Made by a program: the position numbers and the translations under genes
The notes under the pieces: model-generated
Databases searched by the model: none
Told to the model about the DNA's origin: nothing
The model's input: the letters and a program-made list of their open reading frames with translations, nothing else
Part shown: piece after piece, positions 8,782 through 16,224 of the stretch
How positions within the stretch are numbered: position 1 is the first letter of the stretch
How the letters are laid out: every line of letters starts with the position of its first letter
NCBI GenBank assembly: GCA_028702135.1
Contig: JAQVPJ010000005.1
Location: 55,626 to 119,625 of the forward strand
DNA: 64,000 nucleotides
Origin: Eubacteriales bacterium
GTDB taxonomy: Bacteria; Bacillota; Clostridia; Oscillospirales; CAG-382
Direction: 5' to 3'

Positions 8782-9345
8782 TCAGAATACGCTGTAAAAC
8801 ACCCCGCCGGCAACTCCGGCGGCGGAAATGACAAGTATCGGGTTTACTTTATGCTTCCATATCGTATAAAAACAGGCCGCAAAGACTATAATCGCAAAAA
8901 AATCCATATTATCGGTTCTGAAAGCAACAGTACCGTCTTTGAAAAAAGAGGAGATTACCATAGCAACACCCGCGGAGGCGATAAGTCCCACCACGGCGGG
9001 GCGGAGACCTGCGAGAACCGAACCGAGAGCCGATAATTTTCTGTATCTTTTGTATACCGCATAAAGTATTGATATAATAATAACCGAAGGCATTACAAAG
9101 CCGACTGTAGCTATGACCGCGCCTAAAGCACCGCCGATTTTTGTGCCGACGAAGGTCGCGGCATTGATCGAAATCGGACCTGGTGTCATCTGGGAAATTG
9201 TGATTATATCGTTATATTCGGCTTGTGTAAGCCATTGATTTAGCTCTACGATCTGCTCTTTTATAAGCGGCAGAGCCGCATAACCGCCCCCGATGCTGAA
9301 CAGACCTATTTGAAAAAAGGACCAGAAAAGCTGCAGAAATATCAT
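8782..9345 (-). CDS. chrA: chromate transporter family protein, second subunit
   Basis: A 187-residue CHR-family membrane protein. The CHR signature is SIGGGYAALPLIKEQIV near the N-terminus, then MTPGPISINAATFVGTKIGG, followed by 3-4 hydrophobic helices. Short-chain CHR proteins of about 190 residues come in pairs that act together as a heterodimer. This one overlaps its partner by four bases (ATGA), so the two are translationally coupled. Chromate export is known for long-chain ChrA; the physiological ion in anaerobic Clostridia is uncertain. Confidence 0.85.
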   Translation of the reverse strand: MIFLQLFWSFFQIGLFSIGGGYAALPLIKEQIVELNQWLTQAEYNDIITISQMTPGPISINAATFVGTKIGGALGAVIATVGFVMPSVIIISILYAVYKRYRKLSALGSVLAGLRPAVVGLIASAGVAMVISSFFKDGTVAFRTDNMDFFAIIVFAACFYTIWKHKVNPILVISAAGVAGGVFYSVF

Positions 9346-9947
9346 TTTCTGTCCTCCTTTTCACCGCTTTCATCCCTGAACAGCAAAAGACCGCTTACGG
9401 CAGCGAAAGCGATAACGAGCATCGGATTGACTGAAAAAAGGCTTACAGCCGCGAAGGCACCAATCATCAAAACAAGCGAAATGACCGCTTTTGCCCTGTT
9501 CTTGAGAACCGATTTTGCCATTCCTATCACAACGTCGGTGATTACAGCCGCCACACCCGCCTGCATACCTCTCATAACACCCTGAAAAACAGCATTATAC
9601 TGAAGCGCCGAGTAGCCGAACGAAAGGGCATATATAATCAAAAATGGCGGCAGAACAGTAGCAAAAACAGTGATTATCGCACCGGGTATTCCTGCGAGTC
9701 TGAAGCCTAAAAGCAGGGTGGTGTTTATCGCTATCGCACCGGGAGAGGATTGTGCTATAACCGTAAAATCGAGCATTTCCTCCTCGTTTAGCCAGCCCAG
9801 CTTCTCGACGAATTTCTTTCGCATCAGCGAGATCATAACGTATCCGCCCCCGAAAGTGAACGCACTAAGCTCAAAGCAGGAGATGAACAGTTTTATATAG
9901 AATCTGAAATCACGCTTCAAAAACTTTTCCCCCGAAAATTTAAACAT
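9342..9947 (-). CDS. chrA: chromate transporter family protein, first subunit
   Basis: A 201-residue partner of the downstream CHR protein, with the same architecture: FTFGGGYVMISLMRKKFVE, then IAQSSPGAIAINTTLLLGFRLAG, then hydrophobic helices to the C-terminus. It starts about 20 residues earlier than the partner with a basic stretch (KFLKRDFRFYIK). The two copies are diverged duplicates of one domain in the same orientation, as in other bipartite ChrA pairs. A TATAAT hexamer lies some 25 bases upstream on the minus strand, without an obvious -35 element. Confidence 0.85.
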   Translation of the reverse strand: MFKFSGEKFLKRDFRFYIKLFISCFELSAFTFGGGYVMISLMRKKFVEKLGWLNEEEMLDFTVIAQSSPGAIAINTTLLLGFRLAGIPGAIITVFATVLPPFLIIYALSFGYSALQYNAVFQGVMRGMQAGVAAVITDVVIGMAKSVLKNRAKAVISLVLMIGAFAAVSLFSVNPMLVIAFAAVSGLLLFRDESGEKEDRK

Positions 9948-10032
9948 ATACCCTATCTATATAATTATAACACAAAAACCACCTTATTACCATATTTTTC
10001 CGTAAAAATTTATGCGGTTGGAAAAAGACGGG

Positions 10033-10087
10033 AAAAAATCCCCCCAATGCGGGTTTGAATTCTCAAGTCCGGCGCATTAAGGGGGAA
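10033..10087 (-). terminator. Rho-independent terminator after the flotillin gene
   Basis: On the minus strand TTCCCCC-(tt)-AATGCG pairs with CGCATT-(g)-GGGGGA and is followed by TTTTTT. The plus-strand reading also ends in AATTTTT, so it may work for both directions. Confidence 0.7.
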
Positions 10088-10115
10088 TTTTTATTTTTTG
10101 CTTATTGCGTTTTTT

Positions 10116-11528
10116 CTATTTTGCCGTATCGGTGCTTTCAGTCGGCTGTATGGCTTCTGCTTTGTTTTCTATCTCTTTTCCGAGATATTCGGGCAGCTTC
10201 ATACCTGCCATGTTGAAAAGCTCGTTCATCGGAGGTATGGATTTCATTATCCCCGACAAAAAGCCGGCTGTTGCGCTTTTATCCGTACTGTTTGCGTTGG
10301 AGTCCCAAACGGTAACCTTGTCGATTTTGATGTTCTTAATCGCATCAACTTGAATTTTCATAAGCTCCTCAAGTTTATCTGCTATAAGGAGTCTTACTGC
10401 GTCGTCGGATTTTCCATTTGCGGATTTAATGATTTCGGCAAAACCTTCAGCCTGCTTTGAGAGTATCTCGCGCATACCGTTTGCTTCCGCCTGCATCTTC
10501 ATCAGAATAGCATCGGATTCACCCTTTGCTCGTCTTCTGATCTGCTCCGCTTCGGCCTCTGCCTGAAGCTCAAGCCTCTGCTTCTCAATTTCCATTTTTA
10601 CGATAATATCGGCTTCCTGAGTTGCTTTTTCAAGCGTAGCGCGTGCTAATTCGGCGCGTTGCTGTGCTGCATAGGATTCCTCCTGCGCCTTAGCTTTCTG
10701 CACATTCTCCGCAGTTATGGCGCGCTTCTGGGATTCTGCCTCACGCTCACGGCGGGTAGCGTCAGATTCAGCCACCTGAACTTTTGCCTGGTTTTCACCC
10801 TTTATCGCCTCTGCGTCGGCAAGTGAAACGCTTATTCTCTGGTCTCTTTGTGCGTTGGCAGCACCGATCGAACCCTCGCGGTCCGCCTCTGCGACAGAAA
10901 CCTTGGCATCATTGATTGCTTTGGCTGCTGCCTCCTGACCGAGCGCTACGATATAGCCGCTTTCATCGTCTATGTCGGTAACGTTAACGTTGATAAGGCG
11001 AAGACCGATTTTTTTAAGCTCCGTTTCCACATTTCCGGAAACGGCATCGAGGAACTTGTCACGGTCTGTGTTGATTTCCTCAATATCCATCGTCGCTATG
11101 ATAAGACGCAGCTGACCGAATATAATGTCCTCAGCAAGCTTTTGAACCTCCTCAGCTCTTAATCCGAGAAGACGCTCGGCTGCATTCTGCATAACTCCCA
11201 TCTCGGTTGAGATACCGACCGTAAAGCGGGAGGGAACATCAATACGGATATTCTGCCGGGAAAGCGCGCTTTTCAAATCAACGCTGATAGAGATGGGCGT
11301 CAGGTCAAGGTACTGATAAGCCTGCACGACAGGCCAAATAAACGCTGCGCCGCCGTGTATACACTTTGCGCTTGCCTGGGTACCGTCGCTGTTGTTGCCT
11401 ACTTTACCGTAAATAACCATGATTTTGTCTGAGGGACACTTTTTGTACCTCGTCAGGAACATCATGAAGGTAATAAACACAAGCAAAACAGCTGCTGTTA
11501 CCAAAAATAGAGTTGTTGTTGGGTCCAT
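10116..11528 (-). CDS. floT: flotillin family protein (FloT/YuaG type)
   Basis: A 470-residue flotillin. An N-terminal membrane anchor (residues ~7-26, LFLVTAAVLLVFITFMMFL) is followed by a PHB/SPFH domain (~30-200) and a long Glu/Ala/Lys/Arg-rich coiled coil (~200-370). The C-terminal region carries the KLEELMKIQVDAIKNIKIDKVTVWD segment typical of flotillins. Flotillins scaffold membrane microdomains and influence membrane fluidity and protein complexes. It is the last gene of a three-gene unit with NfeD and DUF1836 proteins, matching the yuaF-yuaG pairing known in Bacillus. The C-terminal tail (EKSTDTAK-like, Thr-rich) is unstructured. Confidence 0.92.
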   Translation of the reverse strand: MDPTTTLFLVTAAVLLVFITFMMFLTRYKKCPSDKIMVIYGKVGNNSDGTQASAKCIHGGAAFIWPVVQAYQYLDLTPISISVDLKSALSRQNIRIDVPSRFTVGISTEMGVMQNAAERLLGLRAEEVQKLAEDIIFGQLRLIIATMDIEEINTDRDKFLDAVSGNVETELKKIGLRLINVNVTDIDDESGYIVALGQEAAAKAINDAKVSVAEADREGSIGAANAQRDQRISVSLADAEAIKGENQAKVQVAESDATRREREAESQKRAITAENVQKAKAQEESYAAQQRAELARATLEKATQEADIIVKMEIEKQRLELQAEAEAEQIRRRAKGESDAILMKMQAEANGMREILSKQAEGFAEIIKSANGKSDDAVRLLIADKLEELMKIQVDAIKNIKIDKVTVWDSNANSTDKSATAGFLSGIMKSIPPMNELFNMAGMKLPEYLGKEIENKAEAIQPTESTDTAK

Positions 11529-11562
11529 GATTTTCTCCTTATAATATGTTTATTTGATGCTT

Positions 11563-12183
11563 TTACTGTCTTTTAAGTCTTTCTACAACCAACAGACCGG
11601 TCTCGTCTGTGGATACAATTCTTACCGCTTCACCGGTTTTGAGGGTCTCAGGTTCGTTGGTTATCGCATTTATCTCTGTATATTTGTCCTGTATGATAAC
11701 ATTGACCTTTCCGCTGCCCTTTCTGTCACCCGGTATAGGGATATATACCTGTCCGACCTTGCCTATGGCGTTTGCGAGGTTTATGTTGCCGGATGATTGC
11801 AGAGATAGTATCAGCTTTAGCATATATGCCATTCCGACCAAAGCGGCGAACCCGCAAAGTATCGCAAGGAATATTGCAAGCGCACTGCCCATATCTGTTC
11901 CGGCGAAAACGATGCCGCTCCATCCGCCTATGCATAGGAAAGCCATGATTCCCCTTATGGAGAATAACGCAAAGCCATCGCTTCCCCCTTCTAAATCCCC
12001 GTCCTGATCAAAGGAAACATCGCTATCAAAGCCGTCTACATCGATATCCGAATCCCCCGAAAAACCTATAAGGAGAAGAATCGTCTGTATTATCAGAATC
12101 AGAGACGACGGTATGGCAAAAAAAGCAAATATCTGTTGCAGAGAACTTAAATCGTCAAACCATTGAATCATAATAATAATCAA
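11563..12183 (-). CDS. NfeD-like membrane protein (YuaF type)
   Basis: About 206 residues: one hydrophobic helix (~18-40), an acidic extracytoplasmic loop (DSDIDVDGFDSDVSFDQDGD), two close helices (~75-120), then a C-terminal OB-fold domain (~125-206, GKVGQVYIPIPGDRKGSGKVNV). This is the architecture of NfeD1b/YuaF, the partner of flotillin. TTG at 12183 is kept as the start because AAAGGAAAGG is well placed before it; the ATG four codons on (12171) is the alternative. The adjacent flotillin 34 bases downstream supports a joint role in membrane organisation. Confidence 0.85.
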   Translation of the reverse strand: MIIIMIQWFDDLSSLQQIFAFFAIPSSLILIIQTILLLIGFSGDSDIDVDGFDSDVSFDQDGDLEGGSDGFALFSIRGIMAFLCIGGWSGIVFAGTDMGSALAIFLAILCGFAALVGMAYMLKLILSLQSSGNINLANAIGKVGQVYIPIPGDRKGSGKVNVIIQDKYTEINAITNEPETLKTGEAVRIVSTDETGLLVVERLKRQ

Positions 12184-12192
12184 GCCTTTCCT

Positions 12193-12780
12193 TTATAATT
12201 TATCAAACAATTCCTCGGTATAGGTTGTAATAAGCGTTGAGTAATATGAAAGCACAATTATTTCCAGAGCTTTTTTTAGCCTCTTTGTGCCTCCTGCAAC
12301 CGGTTCGACATAATCATGCACGCAGGAATCGATTACATCCTTTAAGGAGAAGACCTGCTCCTGCAGCTTTCCGTCATCCCCACCTGCGGCGATTTTATCT
12401 ATTATATCGGTTATGAAATCATATAGAATCGACTCCGGTATAATGTCATCGTCGCGGCTGTTGGCACTGCCGTTGATATAGCTGAGAATGAAACTGATTC
12501 GCTCTAACTTTGTGTTTTTTCTGAGCATATTGATAATCAGAATCCGCGCGAGCTGATCCTTTGAATAGCGCTTGTTTTTCGGCTTGCTCACCCAACCCCG
12601 TTTAATCCAGTTTTGCAGAGTGGAGCTGTCGATTCCGGTTATTTCTCTTATCTGCGATAGCATTATTCCGTCCGTGATAAAGAATATCTTGTTGAGAAAA
12701 TCCAGTCCGTTGGTGTTCCCCATGTCACTTTTCTTAAAAACGGTACCGGGTATCATATTATTTGCCATTCCGACATTCAA
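12193..12780 (-). CDS. DUF1836 domain protein, probable DNA-binding regulator
   Basis: About 195 residues. Residues ~30-80 (GIMLSQIREITGIDSSTLQNWIKRGWVSKP...KRYSKDQLARILIINML) form the MerR-like helix-turn-helix of DUF1836 proteins, which are common in Firmicutes and uncharacterised. The helical remainder probably mediates dimerisation. The start is probably the TTG at 12780: AAGGAG sits 8 bases upstream. The internal ATG at residue 5 is the alternative. It heads an operon with NfeD (9-base gap) and flotillin, and a consensus promoter sits directly upstream. A regulatory role over the membrane-microdomain genes is inference from position. Confidence 0.8.
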   Translation of the reverse strand: MNVGMANNMIPGTVFKKSDMGNTNGLDFLNKIFFITDGIMLSQIREITGIDSSTLQNWIKRGWVSKPKNKRYSKDQLARILIINMLRKNTKLERISFILSYINGSANSRDDDIIPESILYDFITDIIDKIAAGGDDGKLQEQVFSLKDVIDSCVHDYVEPVAGGTKRLKKALEIIVLSYYSTLITTYTEELFDKL

Positions 12781-12811
12781 AAAGCAACGCTCCTTTCCTG
12801 ATGTTCAACCA

Positions 12812-12840
12812 ATTATAACACACGTTCAGATGAATGTCAA
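12812..12840 (-). promoter_or_regulatory. consensus sigma-A promoter of DUF1836-nfeD-floT operon
   Basis: Minus strand TTGACA, 17-base spacer, TATAAT. Both hexamers are perfect matches. Confidence 0.9.
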
Positions 12841-12912
12841 TAGCAATCTTAAAAATATTTTTCGAAATCTTAAGAACCCCAAAAACGGTAATGAATATTG
12901 AAAAAGTCTACT

Positions 12913-12930
12913 CATATTATTAATAATATG
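12913..12930. other. 18-bp perfect palindrome, possible operator
   Basis: CATATTATTAATAATATG is its own reverse complement. It lies about 75 bases upstream of the DUF1836 promoter, in an otherwise gene-free stretch (12841-13091) where I see nothing else. Very AT-rich background makes chance occurrence possible. Confidence 0.3.
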
Positions 12931-13091
12931 CAATTATATATGCTATTATAAACAATTATACAATAAAAGGTAAAAAATGCAATAGCAAATATTTTTGTTG
13001 AATATTAATCTTAAAAGAAAAGATTTAAACTTGGAAAATGATTCTATCTACCTGACAAATGTGATGAAAAGCGGAATATTTACTTTAAACC

Positions 13092-13120
13092 AAAAAAGAC
13101 AGCCGACACGGGCTGTCTTT
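13092..13120 (-). terminator. Rho-independent terminator after the GDPD gene
   Basis: Minus strand AAGACAGCC/GGCTGTCTT with a 6-base loop, followed by TTTTTTGG, 18 bases past the stop of the glycerophosphodiesterase gene. Confidence 0.85.
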
Positions 13121-13137
13121 TCGAAAAATGAATCAGG

Positions 13138-15969
13138 TTATTTTGATTTTCTCTTTTTGATGACTATGTATATGGTGCAGGCGATTATTACCACTGCTAG
13201 TACAGCTATTATTATATAAATAATAATTGTTCTGCTTTCGGTAATTACACCGCCGTTATCGTCGTTTTTGACATCGACTGCAAAGGGCTGGGAATAAATC
13301 ACATAAGGTGTCCCGTTCGCGGTTTCGGTTTTGTAGCCTATCATGAACGATGCGATGCCCTCTTTAAGAGCTGTTATTGTTCCGTTTTCGTATTTTATGA
13401 CATCTGCGCCCTCGATAAAGGTTACAAAAGCGTTTTCATCACCGATTACGCTTTTACTCTCCCGTGCGTATGTGACCATATCAACGTTAATCTCCGCCCT
13501 GCTCTCCGGACCATCTGATGAGTCGTCTGCAATAAGGTTGATTTTGTTTTCGGAGGTGACCAGCTTTTTCGCCATTTGCTTTGAATATTGTGCGTCGTTA
13601 GTCGTGAGTCCGTCGATACCCCAGATAAACGCCTTGTTGAAATCTGCCGCGGAGGATATGGTATAGGTCCAGGGCCAGCAGGTTATACCTCTGTGCCTGA
13701 GTGCTGCATACATTTCAACGTTTAAGCCACCGAATGAGGGGTTGAAGGTGGAGTTTATGCCGTGATAAGTAAGATAGCTGTTATAAAGCGATTCGTGCAT
13801 CTTTGAAACCGAACCGAAGGGAGTCACACCTGTCAGAAAACCTGTTCCGACAGTGGGCATCGCCTTGCGGAACGCTTGTATCTGCGAGGAATTGAAGCAG
13901 ATTACAAAGATTCTGTCCTCGTAACCAAACTTGTTTATCAAATCGACAGTCGGCTGAATTATCTTTGGGTTTGCCGTTTTTATTTCGAGGAAGATTTTGC
14001 AGTCTATATCCTTGAAAGCGGTAAAAAACTCCTCAAGAGTTGGAACCTTCTCCTCCGGGTAAAATGTTTTGTACTTATCGTTTTCGCCCCAGAGATTGTA
14101 TTTTTTTATTTCCTCAAGCGTCATCTGCGTAACCGGCGTGCTGCCGTTATAGGATGTGGTGCGCGTTATTTTATCATCGTGCATAATGATGATTTTGCCG
14201 TCCTTTGTCAGCATTATATCGGTTTCAACAACATCAGATCCGTTTTCAAATGCTTTTAAATAGCCGCTGATGGAGTTTTCCGGTGCCTGTGTCGGGTTGC
14301 CCCGGTGGCCTATTATCAAAGGCGTTTTAACAAGAGTGTTTTCCTCGAAAAACGCATTGAAGCATTCGTTTATACGCTTGTAATTGTATGTTATGATTCC
14401 GGTTGCGCCAGAGGTTATCATTTTTACGGCATCGGTATCGTTCAGGGTATAAAAATCCATAATCCATACCGTAACGCCGAGATTTTGCAGATATGAGACC
14501 TTATCCGCATCCGCATGACTGACCGGAAGCACTGCGATAAGAGAGTTTGCCGAGGTAACCTCGCGCCTTATCTTTAACAGCTCCTCGTCTCCGATTTCAT
14601 CGGGATAAGCAGAGGAAAAATCGACAGCTGTTCTGGCTACCGGGTATTTTGTACGGACGTATTTCAGAACCTCCGTATCGGAGCTTACTATAAGCACATC
14701 GTTGGCTTCTTCACTTTCAAGATAGGCTGCCAGAGCATCTGCCGCAGCGTTGTTATTTATATAAAAAGCGGGAATTATGTTCTTGCCCAAAAACGGCATG
14801 GCATCTGCTACGGAAGTGATTTTTACACCGTCCGCGCTGTTTACGTTGAGATATGAATCGACATACATCAAAGCGTTGGAGGGCTTTCTGTCCTGAAGAC
14901 CTTCAAGAGTCTGCATGGAGTCAATTATCGCTATGTTCGTGGGCGGGTTCAGTATGTTGCATACCGGATTTTCGACAAACTGAAGTATCTGCTTAGCCTC
15001 CGGTTCGGTATATACGGGCTTTTTCTCCAAAACACTGATTTTTATTGAATCTACAACGAGCTTCGATGAGTTTGCCTGCAGACCGATTCCGCCCCTGATG
15101 TCTTCGGAAATCTCGGGTAGCTCGTCTAAATGTATCACGGTATTTCCGTCTACCTGGTACTGAACGACGGAATCCTTTGCGAGTACAGAGAAGGTGTAAA
15201 ACTTGGAACCGTTTATCTTCTCTGTATAGCTTGCCGATTTGTAGTAATTCCAATTACCCGTATTGGAGCAGCACTCGATTCCGCCCGTTGTGGATGTTGC
15301 GGGCGATGCCATATTATTCCTTACTGCCATGTGATAATAGGGTGTTCCGGTGGTATCCGCTTTGCCTGCGCGGTATATAAAGGATATCCACCTTGAGGCA
15401 TCCTTAGCATCTGTCTGCGTCGCTACCGCATCTATTCTGTAATTTGCGAAGTCGGATAGCCAGGCGGGCAGGTATGCGCGTATGTTCGCTCCTGTCGTAT
15501 CGGTTATTGTAAGCTTGCCATCATTAATGGTATAAAGACTTTCGTCTGCGATTTTGTTCCAGTCTTTTATAGCGTCCCCGGACGAAAAATCATTGTAATA
15601 CAGTACATATTCGTCATCAGTTTTGTTTTTCGAGACTATATATACATTCTTGCTCTTGCCGTTTGCTGACGCGATAAGAGGATAAACAGCGGCTTCCTCG
15701 ACGGTAAGTGAGCTTATCTCATTACCGTTGTATTTCCATGTTATACCGTCAAAAGCCTCTCCGTCGGAAAATTCCACGGAATAACCGTCAAGTTTCACCG
15801 TGTCGCCCTTGTTTGCGAGTATGGCGGGTTCGTTAAAGCGGATTACCTCTGCCTTGGCGGAAACATATGTAGGGATACATGAAAATATCGCAAAGATGAG
15901 GACAACCGTTACGGAAAGAGAAATAAACTGCTGAGCTGTCTTGATGGATTTTTTGATTTTCGTTTTCAT
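13138..15969 (-). CDS. membrane-anchored extracellular glycerophosphodiester phosphodiesterase
   Basis: 943 residues from the Met at 15969, chosen because GAAAGGTTG precedes it and a Sec signal follows (TKIKKSIKTAQQFISLSVTVV...YVSAKA). Residues ~110-320 form a beta-rich, LamG/concanavalin-like module (YYNDFSSGDAIKDWNK). Residues ~350-550 resemble a degenerate GDPD-like segment. The catalytic GDPD domain (~555-800) shows IIGHRGNPTQAPENS, ETDIMLTKDGKIIIMHD and FLEIKTANP, the metal-binding and catalytic His/Glu/Asp set. The enzyme family hydrolyses glycerophosphodiesters to glycerol-3-phosphate and an alcohol. A C-terminal helix ending in IKKRKSK anchors it in the membrane with no LPXTG motif. 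Likely substrates are deacylated lipids or teichoic acid fragments. Confidence 0.88.
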   Translation of the reverse strand: MKTKIKKSIKTAQQFISLSVTVVLIFAIFSCIPTYVSAKAEVIRFNEPAILANKGDTVKLDGYSVEFSDGEAFDGITWKYNGNEISSLTVEEAAVYPLIASANGKSKNVYIVSKNKTDDEYVLYYNDFSSGDAIKDWNKIADESLYTINDGKLTITDTTGANIRAYLPAWLSDFANYRIDAVATQTDAKDASRWISFIYRAGKADTTGTPYYHMAVRNNMASPATSTTGGIECCSNTGNWNYYKSASYTEKINGSKFYTFSVLAKDSVVQYQVDGNTVIHLDELPEISEDIRGGIGLQANSSKLVVDSIKISVLEKKPVYTEPEAKQILQFVENPVCNILNPPTNIAIIDSMQTLEGLQDRKPSNALMYVDSYLNVNSADGVKITSVADAMPFLGKNIIPAFYINNNAAADALAAYLESEEANDVLIVSSDTEVLKYVRTKYPVARTAVDFSSAYPDEIGDEELLKIRREVTSANSLIAVLPVSHADADKVSYLQNLGVTVWIMDFYTLNDTDAVKMITSGATGIITYNYKRINECFNAFFEENTLVKTPLIIGHRGNPTQAPENSISGYLKAFENGSDVVETDIMLTKDGKIIIMHDDKITRTTSYNGSTPVTQMTLEEIKKYNLWGENDKYKTFYPEEKVPTLEEFFTAFKDIDCKIFLEIKTANPKIIQPTVDLINKFGYEDRIFVICFNSSQIQAFRKAMPTVGTGFLTGVTPFGSVSKMHESLYNSYLTYHGINSTFNPSFGGLNVEMYAALRHRGITCWPWTYTISSAADFNKAFIWGIDGLTTNDAQYSKQMAKKLVTSENKINLIADDSSDGPESRAEINVDMVTYARESKSVIGDENAFVTFIEGADVIKYENGTITALKEGIASFMIGYKTETANGTPYVIYSQPFAVDVKNDDNGGVITESRTIIIYIIIAVLAVVIIACTIYIVIKKRKSK

Positions 15970-16109
15970 AAGAACGCAACCTTTCGTATTGAAGATCAAT
16001 GAAAATATATGTAAAATAAAATAAAGCCAACTGTACAAACGTATTAAACTCGATTATACATCGATGTTGGCAATAGTATACCATTTATTTGATAAAAAAA
16101 CAATCATTA

Positions 16110-16138
16110 TTGACATTTACTTATTAGCCGTGTTAAAT
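16110..16138 (+). promoter_or_regulatory. promoter of copA-copZ
   Basis: TTGACA, 17-base spacer, TTAAAT. I saw no clear CsoR or CopY operator around it. Confidence 0.55.
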
Positions 16139-16224
16139 TAACCACATAGCATTTATGTTACAGCAGATAATAAATGCACGAAAAAAGCTAATCATATTAG
16201 AGTAACGTAAGAAAGGCGGATGGT

